A DNA stretch of 64,000 bases from Archegozetes longisetosus (taxonomy: Eukaryota; Arthropoda; Arachnida; Sarcoptiformes; Trhypochthoniidae). The stretch spans positions 14,834,387 through 14,898,386 of the forward strand of contig JAEMBT020000006.1 in assembly GCA_018873245.2 (NCBI GenBank). The letters are read 5' to 3'. Each line of letters opens with the position of its first letter. Within the stretch, counting starts at the first letter, position 1. This document shows, piece by piece, positions 32,419 through 44,095 of this stretch. The position numbers were made by a program, and so were the translations under genes. Below the pieces are notes generated by a model that was not told where the DNA came from, made no database searches, and was given only the letters and a program-made list of their open reading frames with translations.

Positions 32419-34558
32419 GTTGTTGTTGCCTCCGCTTCTGCGATGCGATTCACATAAGTCTTGAGGCCTCTAGGAAGGCGATTGTGTCTACAGGTGCTCT
32501 CCAGAGAGAAAAGAGGTCTATACGATGAGTGTGTCGGAGGGAAGAAAGGCTGGGGCATTGAGAGAAAATGTGTTTGGTGGTTTCGGGAGAGGAGTGGCAG
32601 AAGCGGCATCGGTCGGTGTCGCTTCTATTTGTGCAGTAAAGTTAGTCCCGGAGAAGAGGGGAGTAGTTCGAGTGAAGTTGGGAGAGAATGAAGCGGGCTT
32701 TACAAGGGAGGGTAATTTCTGAGGGATTTATTTCTAGGGGTTTCTGGCCTAAGAGTTTATTGGGAGAAAGGGATATGCTGCGGGCAGTGAAGTTTGTATG
32801 AAAACTGGCGATTGTTTGGGAAATGTCGCTTGACTGGGGGTCAGAGTGAGTCGAGAGGAGGTATGAGAAATGGGAGGAAGGGGTGCTTTTCATTTGCCCA
32901 GGGGGGATATAAGGGAGAGTGAGGTAATGTGAAGGGTGGGAACTGTCTGTGAGTTTGGCGTAGAATTGGGTGCCTAATAGATTTATATGGGTGGTTAGTG
33001 AAAGGATTTTGCTTTCATTATGTAGGTGGGAATGGGAGGACATTTGGGTGAAGCCGGTTGCTAAGCGGAGGGCTTTGTTTTGAATAATCTGCAGTTTATG
33101 GAGGTTAGTAGAGCAGATAGGGGGACCAGGCGGGAGCTACATATTCCAGCATGGGACGGATATAGGATTTGTAAAGGGTTATAAGAGTTTCTTTATCCTG
33201 ACCCGAAGTTGTGGAGGATAGGGCTTTCAATGAGTTTAGGCGTCGGTGTGATTTTTGCTTAAGGTGGGAGGTATGCGGGGAAAAAGTGAGGAGGGGATCA
33301 AAGATTACCCCAAGAATTTTGGGATTTTGGTGGTAGGGATGTAGGAATTATTTAGAGTGACGGAGGTTGGAAATCGAGTTCGTGGAGGTCTGGGGTGAAG
33401 AGGGTGCTGTAAGATTTGTCGGAAGAGATAGTGAGGCGGTTTTTAGAGGCCCCTTGTTCAATGATAGGGAGGAAGGATTGGAGGTGAAAGGTAGCCGTGA
33501 GTTTGTTGGGATGGGAGGAAAGGATGGTGATATCGTCAGCGTAAGTTATTAGCTTTAGAGGGAAGGGGGAGTAGATATGTCAGTTATGTAGAAGTTAAAT
33601 AGTAAGGGGGATAGAACAGCGCCTTGGGGTACACCATTTCTAAAGTTTCTGTGAGAACTAAGGGTGTTGCCTAACTTGACGCAGGATTGCCTGCCGCGAA
33701 GAAAATATGCAAACCAGCGTTTGTCGTTAGAGGAGTGGGGCGTTGTTAAGTTAGAGATAAGAAGTGGAGTGGACACAGTGTCAAAGGCTTTAGACAGGTC
33801 GAGACAGAGGGCGATCGTGCGGGTAGGGGGTTTATTTTGGTTGAAACCATTTAAAATGGTTTGAGTGAGTTCAGTGAGGGCGGTGGCGGTTGAGAGTGAT
33901 TTCCTGAAACCATGCTGGTGGGAATTTTGAGGTAGAAGGTGTTCGATGCGGTTTTTTATAAGTCTTTCCATGACTTTAGAGAGGGGGAGAGAGAGAAATA
34001 GGACGATAGGAGGAGGGAAGATTCGGGGGTTTTTGGGTTTGAGAAGTGGTATAATATTAGATTTTTTCCAGATGGATGGAATTTGACAGTTGAGCCAGGA
34101 GAAATTCAACAGTTTAGTGAGGGCGGTTATTGCGTTTGGGCCTAGGTGTTTAAGGTGGATGTTTGCTACATTGTCAGGGCCGAGTGCTTTTGAGGGTGGG
34201 ATGGAGCGAATTATCTTTAGTGTTTGCTCAGGGAAAAGGGGTGGGAGTGCTGGTTGGGGTTAGTTAAGGAGGGCGAGGGATAAGTGTGGAATGCTAGTGA
34301 GGTAATGTGGGGTGAATTTAGGCATAGCGAGAAAAGAAAAGGTATGAACAGAACAAAACAAAAACAAAGAAAATAGCGGAAGAGAAGGTAAACAATAGAT
34401 AAATAACAGTAAAAAGTACCTGACCTGAGTATGCGGTGCATTCCTGATGGTCGGAGGAGGGCGCATCCATTTGGCTTGGCATAGGTGATGAGTTGAAGTC
34501 TTCAGTTATCCTTGCCAAGGTGGGCTCCACGAACAAAGACGCGGATGTGTTGGAATCC
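32419..34558 (-). mobile_element. 5'-truncated non-LTR retrotransposon (LINE)
   Basis: 2140 bp on the minus strand, flanked by a 12-bp target duplication TAGCTAGTATTT (32407-32418 and 34559-34570). The 3' end has a short CAA-repeat tail, not poly(A). It is G+C-richer than its surroundings. It contains a frame-broken reverse transcriptase and a C-terminal domain but no endonuclease, so it is truncated at its 5' end or recombined. The microsatellite tail and reverse transcriptase style suggest a Jockey/CR1/I-type clade, which I cannot settle by eye. Confidence 0.85.
32440..34250 (-). pseudogene. LINE reverse transcriptase, frame-broken
   Basis: Minus-strand pieces in different frames make one protein. 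The N-terminal lead-in is near 34235-34110 (SKALGPDNVANIHLK). The palm and fingers are in 34109-33555, with PLLKPKNPR, ALCLDLSKAFDTV (first catalytic Asp) and NGVPQGAVLSPLLFNFYI. The catalytic YADD box (ITYADDITILSS) lies just beyond the break near 33555-33525. The thumb and C-terminal part are in 33043-32642 (MSSHSHLHNESKILSLTTHI region), and a Cys/His-type end near 32590-32450 (FCHSSPETTKHIFSQC) lies in another frame. Several frame shifts make it non-functional. The plus-strand open frames here are shadows. Confidence 0.85.
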
Positions 34559-34962
34559 TAGCTAGTATTTTAACCAGCTCGACGTAAAATTTCATCAAAT
34601 TTAAGTTTTATAGATAAATATTTAAGTAATAGTTTTTCAGATTTTATTCAATAAGATTATTCATAAATACAAGCATTTTATACATTGAAACCTTCAAATA
34701 GCCACCAATCTTTTATGAATTTTATCTAAATACTTAAAATAAGAAAAGTATTTTCTTTAGTCTCAAAACGTCTTTAGGATCTAATTATACGGCTTCTTTG
34801 AAGATAAAAAAAACAATTAAAATAGAGATAAAATTAATTATGCAATAAAATGATTCATATGTTACTTTAACATTTATTATATATTTCGTAAGTAAAATAT
34901 TTAATCATAATTATATTTTGAAAAAATAGTCAGATATCAATTTTGCAGGTCCTGGTATAGAC

Positions 34963-36230
34963 ATGCTTTTGGTTCTAGTACTGGTAATTATATATCTACC
35001 ATTCGTATATTGTATCGATGGACCGGGTTATAGGTATGGATGTCCGGATTCTATGAAATATTGTGCATGCAATATATTACCAGTAAGTTTCTGACAATTA
35101 TTAGCTTAAATTTCTCATAAATTTGATATTTCTTCCTATAGATTATTCAAAAAGTATTTAATTAGAAATTTAACTAAATATTGTTAGTATCACTTGAATA
35201 TATATATATATATCTGTCAAACAGGTTACCTCTGGATACACAGTGACAGTCACTTGTAACAATTTTGTAAATGAATTGGATTTTAAAAATGACCTCAACG
35301 AACTGACAAACTTCGAGATCGATGAATTGATAATAAGTGGTTATGGCTCCTATAAACTACCGGAGCAAACATTTGTTATGAATGAAGGAAGTCCACGTTC
35401 GCTAATCAAAAAAATTTCAATCAAAGACTCTCCTAGTTTGACTTATCTGGGATACACTAGTGGTAACCAGACTTTTTTCGATGGTCTGAGCATCTCTTTA
35501 GAGACAATTTATGTTGAAAATTGTAATAACATTAGGGATAGCGAATGGATTCGTGTCTCGAAATCATTGACGACTCAATCAGTTTTAAAGACTCTAATCT
35601 TCTACAAAAATGAATTGCAAATTCACTCTTTTAATAATTTTAATTCTTTACCTAATATTGAGTATATATATATGAGACAAAACAAGTTGAATTTTATTAG
35701 CGCTGATTTGACTAAATTCATAAACTTAAAAGTTTTGGATCTGTCTGGTAATCAATTGATTGATTTTGAACTGAAAGGAAGTTCACAGCATTTGACTTCA
35801 ATTTACTTGAGAAATAATAACATAAAGATTATAAAACAATCGATTCTCGATACTTTAAGCAGTCCAATGCTCATAGACTTTACAGGTAAATCAATCTAAA
35901 TATTTGATAAGTAAAAGTACAGAAAGTGTTTCACACTTTTTATAGAATATCTTAAATAAAATTTCCTAATTAGCTCAAACTTATTTTACTTTGAGAAATA
36001 TAATAGTCTAATGAAATTTTTGATTATTTAAAGGCAATCCACTAAGCTGTTATTGTGACGACGTCGGATTTATAGTTGAAAACCCTGGCATAGCACAGAT
36101 TTTTAGAGGTAAATGTGGATCCCCTCCAAGTTTAGCTGATGAACCATTAGGTCAATGTGAATTAAAAAAGAGATTATGGAATCATATCACTAATAATAGA
36201 CGTAATTTTACAAAAATTGTAGGTTCATGA
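34963..36230 (+). CDS. Secreted LRR protein (intact copy)
   Basis: Three exons, 34963-35082, 35225-35885 and 36034-36230, give 978 nt and 325 residues with matching phases and GT..AG borders. Residues 1-17 are a signal peptide (MLLVLVLVIIYLPFVYC). A Cys-rich N-cap follows (YGCPDSMKYCAC, then TVTVTCNNF). The LRR array covers about residues 60-260, with ladder segments such as LKVLDLSGNQLIDFEL and LTSIYLRNNNIKII. The C-terminal cap starts GNPLSCYCDDVGF and ends near GQCE. There is no membrane span or anchor signal, so it should be secreted. It resembles arthropod LRR proteins often named oplophorus-luciferin monooxygenase non-catalytic subunit-like; ligand and role are unknown. Polyadenylation signal AATAAA lies at 36242. 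An acceptor-like TTTTGCAG just before the ATG hints at an upstream untranslated exon. Confidence 0.88.
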
Positions 36231-36479
36231 TCAAAATTTACAATAAAAAATTCTGTAATTATAAAACTGTAGCTCTGAGTGATTTTCAGTAGAAGATCAA
36301 TTTTATTTATACATGTATTAAAACTTACATCGAAGCTTTTTCTATCATTAATAACAAATAAATAAATGATTATTAAAATAGTCTTGTGTCGATCATCATG
36401 ACTGAAATTTTCTAATAACGAAAGTATACAAAATGTAACAATAAATACAGTTACTCGAAAGTAGATTGCATAATAGTTT

Positions 36480-36745
36480 GTAATAAACCCAAAAACGTTA
36501 TCTATATAGAATCATAGATTTAATTTCTATTACCACCACTATAAACATCACTTTTCACTACTTATTTTTTCATAATTGAGTGACGGATAGCTTCAGCAGT
36601 GAGTAAAGCACAGGTATGGTACCAGAACTCTCGGCTCGATTTTGGAATATTTCAAAGTATTGATTATAAAATGTATTGTCTGTGTCTAAGAAGTGCAGGT
36701 ATTTTGCAACCGACTTCCGGAATAGAAGACATCGATGTATATGTG
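36480..36745. repeat. Segmental duplication block D, copy 2 (left part)
   Basis: Matches about 3520-4130 with one internal deletion, for example GTATTTTGCAA(C/T)CGA(C/T)TT near 36700. It continues at 40944 after the transposon nest. Confidence 0.75.
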
Positions 36746-36772
36746 CGTCAACTGCAGTTAAAACATTACTTA

Positions 36773-38215
36773 GATGTACAGTACTTAAAGTTTGTAAATT
36801 AGCGCAAACTCTTTGATATAACATAGAAAAAGGGGACTATTGTTTATTATTGAGAAGAGATTTTTACATCTTAGGGAGACTATTGCACAATGCGTTGATT
36901 GTCCCTGTAAAGTAGTGTCTTTTCAATACATGCGTGAATATTCTAATTTTGTATTGCAAAAAAATTCACTACTTGTTATCAAATTTCTTTGTAGAGAATG
37001 AAAATGTTAACGCCTTATAGTCTGTCCGTTATGACATATCTCAGGCAATACTTAGGGGTTACACCCAAATGTACCCATAAAGTCGGAGTTGTGACTGGTC
37101 AATCATCATTTGGGCTTTAAAATCTTGATTCTCTACAAAAAAGATTGATATTATTACATTGACTACTTCTAGGATTGATCTTTAAAACTGAACATAAACC
37201 AAGTTAAATTTGGGCCCATTTTACACATATAAGTTTGTTTGACCAATTCTCTAGAGACTAGAGATAAAGATTGAAGTTTAGATCTCATTTCGAGTTTTGA
37301 TCAATGATTTCTTTAAAGTATGTTTTCTCAGTGAACAAAACTTTGTATGAATGACATTTTGATTATATTTATTTTAAGGTTTGTTTTTACATTCTAATGA
37401 ATTACATAAACAGTTTTCATTACAATTTTGGCCAACTTTTTTACAATCACACAAACGAACGCATTTAGCTTTACAGCTACAATAAAATTGATTATTAATT
37501 TCTAACAAAAGCTGAATTTTTGATTTACTAGAAACTTTTTGATCTGAATTTGAATAAAATAAAATACTATAAAATTTAACATTTTTCGGTATCAAAACAT
37601 ATTTCAGCAAAAGGCATACTTTAAACTAATTGAATTATTTTATTTTACACTTAAATATTTTATTTATACTATATTGTTAACCCTTTGAAAACTATAATAT
37701 CAAACTTTTGAAATAATTCAAAATTAACTTTTTGGCCTTAATAAATCACTTAAAATCAAAAATATCTCAAACTATCTTAAACAAAGTCAAACTCAAATGA
37801 AATCAAGTTTAGATATTTTGAAATAAAAGTGTTAAAGCTTAATGTTGAACATGTATGATTTGTACGCCTGAAACTTTAAGAACTTAATCCTTAATGTCTA
37901 GTCATGATGTCGTGAAACAAACCTTTTGGGAATTCATTGATATCTTTTTCACTTTCTATAGTTTGGGTCTAGTTTTCATTTGGTTTATGTTCAGTTTTAA
38001 AGATCAATCCTAGACTTATTAAATACGATAGTTAAAAGTAGTCTACCTAAGATACAAAAATCTCTTCTATACTATAAAAAATAAACATGAACAGTAATAA
38101 ATAAATGTATAACTTTAATCAATATAAATCTTTTTCTAGTAATAAACAATAATTTCCTTTTACTATGCTGTATCGAAGAGTTTGCGCTAACTAACAAACT
38201 TTAACTGTGGCTGTA
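36773..38215. mobile_element. Nested inverted-repeat element (1.44 kb)
   Basis: Ends share TTAAAGTTTGT and TTAGCGCAAACTCTT in inverse (36787-36815 and 38175-38205). Inner inverted segments at about 37150-37220 and 37965-38060 extend the arms. The flanks TTACTTA (36766-36772) and TTACTAA (38216-38222) could be a target duplication. It carries a Cys-rich peptide frame in its centre. Confidence 0.6.
37374..37610 (-). pseudogene. Cys-rich (CXC-like) C-terminal fragment of a transposon protein
   Basis: The C-terminal half has the spacing C-S-C-x3-C-x3-C-D-C-x6-C-x3-C-L-C-x5-C, a dense zinc-binding cluster resembling the cysteine-rich tails found in several DNA-transposon proteins and in CXC (tesmin-like) domains. 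The upstream part has no recognisable domain and no upstream exon was found. Because it lies at the centre of an inverted-repeat element, I take it as the remnant of that element's own protein. Confidence 0.45.
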
Positions 38216-39035
38216 TTACTAACGAGGAAGGTTTGAGAACTCTCAGAAAAATTTTGGTTTTATGTCGTGAAGCTTATAAATGGACTAATTATATTTAATT
38301 TAAGCTATATTTGAAAGGCTGAACACGAGTTTATGGGTCACAACTTCAGGTTAAAAGTTAGCCATATAAAAGCTTTGCGCAAGTTTTGTGTGCATAAGAA
38401 GAGCTCCGCTGTCCCTTAGAACTCGGCCTCCAAATATGAATTCATCTGGCATTCCTCATATTAAGTGATAAGCTGAAAATAATACGTAATCTCACTTATG
38501 ACCATGATCTCTGATCTCTCCAAATCATTCTAAAGATTTTCAAAATTTTTGAATTTGATTAAAAAACATCATTGAAGATTTTCAAGAAATTTTTCACTAA
38601 AAGTTTTATTATTCAGATATTACTCTGCCAAAAAATAATTTATATGTTTATTGTACTTAACTTTATAGTAAAAATAAAGGACTATGCCAAGACCCTATGG
38701 GACCAATGCCTAAATTGATTCCACAACGAGCTATATATTTTTGGAAAGATCTCGACAAGAGAAGAAAGATTGTCAATGGGCACAACTTGAAGTAACGTAG
38801 CGTTACGAAAACAGAGGGCAAAAATGGGTCGGTACAGTTTCACAATCATCCGCCTCTGGGAGCCACCTCATCGTGGTGACGGTGGGCCACTGACTTACAA
38901 ATATAAGTCGGGCTAAGGCTCCCGGCCAGAAAATATGCCCTCATGACGGATGACAAGCACCGGAGTGTCTCAGGCGGTACCTTCTCAAATAAAGCCTCTT
39001 AGACTTAGCTCCCATGGGATTTCAGCTGGTGTCCC

Positions 39036-39314
39036 ATGCTGGTCCACGAGCGGATCAGGTCGCGGCACAGCAACTCTATGAAGTATTTTATCTACGTTTT
39101 AGTAGATAGAGTACTTTCCGGTGCCGCAGCTATTTCCGAGTACCGTTGTCAGTACAAAAATGGCCAGAGAACTGTCGGATGTTGTGCACACATAATGACG
39201 GTTCTCTGGTTTCTCGGGTATGGCAGATACCAGCCTGAGATTCATATACTTGCAGAGTCGCTGAGCAGTCTTTGTGTGGTGCTTGAAAGTACTGACGATG
39301 AAAACTCACAATGA
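39036..39314 (+). pseudogene. SWIM-like zinc-binding remnant of a DNA-transposon protein
   Basis: The piece contains Y-R-C-Q-Y-K-N-G-Q-R-T-V-G-C-C-A-H followed by TVLWFLGYGRYQP. This is the C-terminal zinc-binding region seen in a class of transposon-encoded proteins, where C-x-C..C-x-H is expected. Here the second Cys of the first pair is Tyr. A G+C-rich non-coding stretch (38800-39030) precedes it. It is the only recognisable coding remnant of the 36.75-40.94 kb element, and it ends in DDENSQ. Confidence 0.5.
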
Positions 39315-40084
39315 TTTATTTATCTATATTTTTATTTTATTTATACTTTATCTTTTGCTCTTAGTCTTTTATATGACATTGAAATATTTAATGTTATATA
39401 TATTTTTAACCTACTCTTGATACTGAACCTTTTGACATCTCTTTCGTTACAAAAATATCACATTTTGTGGGGTCAAAAAAGGTTAATATCTTGTGAACGC
39501 CATGATCCAAGTCATAAAAATCTATATATTTAGACTCTACTCGTCATGCTTGATATTTTGACATCGGAATATATTTGGAGTCAAGATAGGCCATTCTTGG
39601 CATCCTCCTTTAAAAAATTTTCTTAGATGTTACACCCCGAGAGACCCAACTCAAAAGTTAGAGGATAAGTTTTACATGCTTATGATATCTTCATTTTTCT
39701 CAAACATTGTTGGGTCTCTCGGGGTGCCATATCTAAGAAAATTTTTGAAAGTCTACTTCCCTATAAAATCCAGTACAATAAGCTTATAAAATATTTTTTG
39801 GCAGAGTAATATCTGAATAATAAAACTTTTAGTGAAAAATTTCTTGAAAATCTTCGATTTTTTAATCAAATTTAAAATGTTGAAAATCTTTAGAATGGTT
39901 TGGAGAGATCAGAGATCATGGTCATAAGTGAGATCATGTATTATTTTCAGCTTATCACTTAATATGAGGAATGCCAGATGAATTCATATTTGGAGGACGA
40001 GTTCTAAGGGACAGCGGAGCTCTTCTTATGCACACAAAACTTGCGCAAAGCTTTATGTGACTAACTTTTAACCTGAAGTTGTGA

Positions 40085-40792
40085 CTAGAGGTGTATAGAC
40101 CAAAGAAAACCGAGTCCCATCCCATTCTGTCCCGTCGAAACTCTATCCCGTCCCACTCCGTACCGAAGAGGCTAACTTTTGTGCCGTTCCGTTCCATCTC
40201 GTTTTATCCCGTTCATCTCATTCCTATAGAAACTATCAACTGTAACAATTGAATGTCAGTGATGGATACAGCGAGTCTTTTTATTATATAATGAAATAGA
40301 TGCGAAATTTCAACTGCACTTAAAACAATATTTTTTCAATTCTTATCAAAGTTAAACCTAATAAGAAGCACTCAATCAATATTGTCAGGATCTAAATTAG
40401 ATCTTTTATCTGCAAGCAGTAACGAAAATAATATAAAGTATCAACGATTTACATGTCATAAAAACGATTATTGGTGTAAACTTTCATTCATATCAAACTA
40501 TTGTCAAATCAATGTATTGAAGTCAAGCCAAAAACTTGATAACGATATGAAAAATTGTATTAATTCTAATCTGTTAATAATCTAAACTACCTTTCAATCT
40601 AAAAGTAGTGTTCAGTACTTATACTCATAATCTAAAATCTAAGACTCAGACTAAAAAAATACCGAATGACTAAAGCGTTAAATACAATATATAGACACTA
40701 GTGCTTAATAAGCCCTTTTGATATTTTTCAATAGAGAAGATGCTCACTTTGCAGTCAAAGCTTGACGTGTTTTTATCTCATTGATCGTCGCT
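40085..40792. mobile_element. Insertion with 8-bp duplication (hAT-like)
   Basis: It interrupts the right arm of the host element, where the left arm (38325-38350) shows the uninterrupted sequence. The flanks AGTTGTGA at 40077-40084 and 40793-40800 are identical. It starts CTAGAGGTGTA and is rich in repeated TCCCGTCCCA-like units. The two ends do not form an obvious inverted pair, so the superfamily rests on the 8-bp duplication alone. The frame at 39955-40197 is spurious. Confidence 0.6.
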
Positions 40793-40943
40793 AGTTGTGA
40801 CCCATAAACTCGTGTTAAGCCTTTCAAATATAGCTTAAATTAAATATAACTAGTCCATTTATAAGTTTCATGATATAAAACATCAAAATCTTTCTGAGAG
40901 TTCTCAAACCTTCCTTGTAAGTAGTTTTAACTGCAGCTATCAC

Positions 40944-42010
40944 ATGTACTGTATGAGTTATAAGGAGCTGAATGATAATTAATCTTTGGGATATGGTCCC
41001 GCTATGTAAGAATCAGATTATGGTTTTTGAATTTATTCTATGTTTGCAAAAAATGTGAAAATAACTATAATTCTTTCACTCGTACTGAGTAGATATTGGA
41101 AAAATACACTTTTCTTGTTATAGATTAAGATTTAATTGTATGATCTCAAACTTCGAGGAAAATCCTTAATTTTAAATCTCAGTCTATTGACGTAAAACTT
41201 TTTAATGGTATAATTTCTACAATTCGAGTATTCAAAGACCAAATAAACTTCTGCTTAATTTCTACATTCAAAACAATCTTCTGATTCAATTTTAGAACAC
41301 TTTTATGGTCATAACTAAGAAATAAAATAATAATATAAACAATAATAGTTATGGATAAGATTCATTTAATTCTTTACTGCAATGAACTAAACTTTAATGC
41401 ATTGTTGTAATTGCTAGAAATCACTAAAAATAGTTATTATAATTTAGTTGAGTGCTTAAGTAACTAATTCAAAAGTAAGGACCAAAAGATATTCGATCAT
41501 ATAAAGATAAATCATTTATTTTTCTTAAATAATGTCATATAAAACTATTTTACCAAGTTATATAAAATAATTTTAGAAACCTTCTCAAATAGTTTGACAA
41601 AAATCAGTCATAAATGGATGAAAATTAATTTTCTTATTTCAAATTTATTAAATTCTAATTCTTTGCAATTTATAGCACCTGAATCTGAAAATGGTCCCAA
41701 TTCCGTGAAATATTAGTCAAGTAATTGTTAAGTAAAAGTCTAATAATTTGAATTTTCGTTCAAATAACTAAAATTCTTGTCAAACAGGTACTCAAATCAT
41801 TTGATAGTACTTCATCATATATTTTAATCTCGACATTTGTTCAAAGGCAGACACAAAAAGCAAAGGCTTATCTGAATGACCTAAACTAAATGTCCACCAC
41901 AAATATCAACCTCAATATATTTTGATAATTGTCACGTGTATCCTAATCTTACGTTCTTCAAAAGCAGTTGGACACAAACCAGATCACCTTTTAGACTTGC
42001 CTAAAGTATG
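40944..42010. repeat. Segmental duplication block D, copy 2 (right part)
   Basis: Direct match to about 4125-5183, for example the identical AATTGCTAGAAATCACTAA segments near 4572 and 41409. It ends at TTAGACTTGCCTAAAGTATGAT like copy 1. Confidence 0.8.
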
Positions 42011-42706
42011 ATCGACCTTAAATAGAATAAATAAGGTTAAAAATCAAGACATCAATTTAAATACGTGTTTGTATTTATCTTTTGATCACTTTTATCATAC
42101 GATGACCATTAAAACAAAATTTTCATAGAGTCATGATATCGGATCCATGTCTATAAGTTGCCGTTCAATCAATTGTATCATATCATAATTATGATAATAT
42201 ATTAAACCAGTATTTAAGCAAAAAATACAAGATCCAAACTTGATTCGCGTTTCCGTTGTGTTTGGTCTGTTCAAACTTATTATTAAAAATCATAGCGTTA
42301 GCATTAGTAGCAACTGACTTGTCGCCTGTTTGTTAACAATTATTGACGGGATAATTATCCTATAAAACCTTTTGTTGTCCTGCGGTAACTTATTGAAAGT
42401 ATTGCGGCTGAAATATAATATTTTCTTTAATTTTCTCCATTTCTTAATCATTGCATAACTTGGCGTTAAATACATTGGTTAACTATTCTATCACTATCTG
42501 ATGATTCTTCTGGCCATAAGGCAAGTTACTTCTTTTACCGTTGATTCAGGTATTTCTGTTCTCATCGTTTCCTGCAGCATACTTTGGAAAATCACCTTTA
42601 AGCTCAGAGTTCACACTTAATTTTTGTTCGTTTTCTTGAATCAGATTATTAATCCTTTCATTCAAGCTACATGCTTAGATTGATTATTATTAATAAAATA
42701 CAAGTA
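42011..42706. other. Intergenic DNA, nothing recognised
   Basis: AT-rich. The 61-codon minus-strand frame at 42290-42475 has no recognisable feature. Confidence 0.4.
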
Positions 42707-43235
42707 TTATGTTTGAAAAGTAATGCGCCCTCAGCCAAGTGTTGGTGATATTTTGAAAACTCCTATGCAAACAATTACTTTAGTTATCTCAAATCTTAAG
42801 TCTCGAATTTCAAGAGTTTCATAGTCTCTAGCACAAAAATTAAATTTATCATAATTTCTAGTCGTAAATTCTAGTCTTTATCAATGGAGTTCGATAAAGA
42901 ACAAATTCGAGCCATAATTTATTACAACTGGAAAAGAGACCTAACTCGATCGTAATGTGATGAAAAGATACTGACAGCAGCTGCTCCACATTTGGACACA
43001 ATCAAAAAAAAGTTAAGAAGTTGCCATCTCTCAACCGAAGAGAACTCGATTCAGCTGTTTTCAACTTATTCGATGAGATACCAAAAGAGACCCGGATAGG
43101 TGTCTTCAAAAATGGCAAGAACGAATGAAGCAGGTTATCGATAGTGGGGAGGGGTTATATTATTCATTCATAGTCTATATCGTAAAATCTTCATTGAATA
43201 AACACTTAGGAGCATTACTTTTCAATAAAACTTTA
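42707..43235 (+). mobile_element. Internally deleted mariner element
   Basis: Inverted ends contain TTGAAAAGTAATGC (42712-42725 and, in inverse, 43211-43224). An ATG at 42884 opens a mariner-type transposase N-terminus (MEFDKEQIRAIIYYNWKRDL), soon stopped. Near 43098 the mariner C-terminus appears (KWQERMKQVIDSGEGLYY). The catalytic core between them is missing, so it is a dead deletion derivative. Confidence 0.75.
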
Positions 43236-43395
43236 TAAAAGCAATAAGAAATGTTATCCTCTTTATTTTAAAAGGAAGCAGCACGCTAGAAGTATATAGT
43301 TTGCACTTGTTTCGGCACTTGTCAGTATAAAAAAGTTTTAAAGTATTCTACTGCTTTATCAATTTGTTGATAGCATTTTCTAACTCTTGTGTTCG

Positions 43396-44086
43396 TAGCC
43401 TAACAAAACTGCACCTGCAAAAATAGTGCTTTTGCAAAACAGAGCATGCAAAAATCGCGCTCATAAAGTAGAGACTCACTAAACTTAGTAAATTTAACTA
43501 AAGTTAGCACAATGTTTTATATGAAACATTAGATTAAAACTCCCTCTAAGATTAACTTTTTAACTTAAATCAATATTCATAGTTTAATACTAGGACTTTA
43601 TGAAAAGCAAACAAAAGTAATTTCATTATCAAAATTGATTTGAAAGTTTAAGTCAACACTAAATCGAGAGGACTTACTCTTATTGTTTAAATAAGCGTAA
43701 GTTATTTACTCACCTTCGATTGTAGTAATTTTCCATTTCTAGAAATTTGTAAAATACGTGTAAGAGGACCGTTTTATCTATTATGGAGGGTTAAAGTTTA
43801 AGTGAGTTCAAAATTAATCAATATATAGCTGTACTGAATCCGACAATGGTAAGAAAATATACAGGAACTCTGCTAAATATCTCTTTAATGTTGTAAAAAC
43901 TTTGAAAGTTATACTACCTTAGAATATTTATGCAATATTGCTTAAATTTTCTAACTTAATGCTTAAAACATTTAATAATTTTATAAAATTAAATGACTTA
44001 TAATACTTATTGATTAAGTGCAGTTTTCCCTAAAGGACTGTTTTTTGCACGCGCTGTTTTGTGTGTGCGGTTTTATTCTAGAACCT
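43396..44086. mobile_element. Possible MITE with 9-bp flanking repeat
   Basis: Identical TTGTGTTCG sits at 43387-43395 and 44087-44095. The ends have only loosely matching inverse motifs (AAAACTGCAC on the left, AAAACCGCAC in complement on the right) and both carry TGCAAAA-type repeats. No open frame. Confidence 0.4.
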
Positions 44087-44095
44087 TTGTGTTCG

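Larger units (their letters stand above)
36746..40943. mobile_element. Large inverted-repeat transposon, host of a nest
   Basis: It interrupts block D, so its limits can be read against the intact copy near 4110-4125. The ends share CTGCAGTTAAAAC in inverse (36752-36764 and 40923-40935). Long inverted arms lie at 38223-38640 and, in inverse, 39770-40084 plus 40801-40915. A smaller hairpin with arms containing GAGAGACCCAAC lies at 39595-39745. Two younger elements sit inside it (36773-38215 and 40085-40792). Transposase remnants are limited to the SWIM-like fragment at 39036-39314. The superfamily is undetermined. Confidence 0.7.

Noticed and set aside
32461-34466. Plus-strand and extra minus-strand frames over the LINE
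   Set aside because: They are shadow frames of the G+C-rich reverse transcriptase; none has a domain.
35200-35225. TA microsatellite as a TATA promoter
   Set aside because: It is in the first intron of the LRR gene, just before the acceptor.
38800-39030. RNA gene or SINE in the G+C-rich stretch
   Set aside because: No pol III boxes or stable known fold could be recognised, and it lies within a transposon next to its coding remnant.
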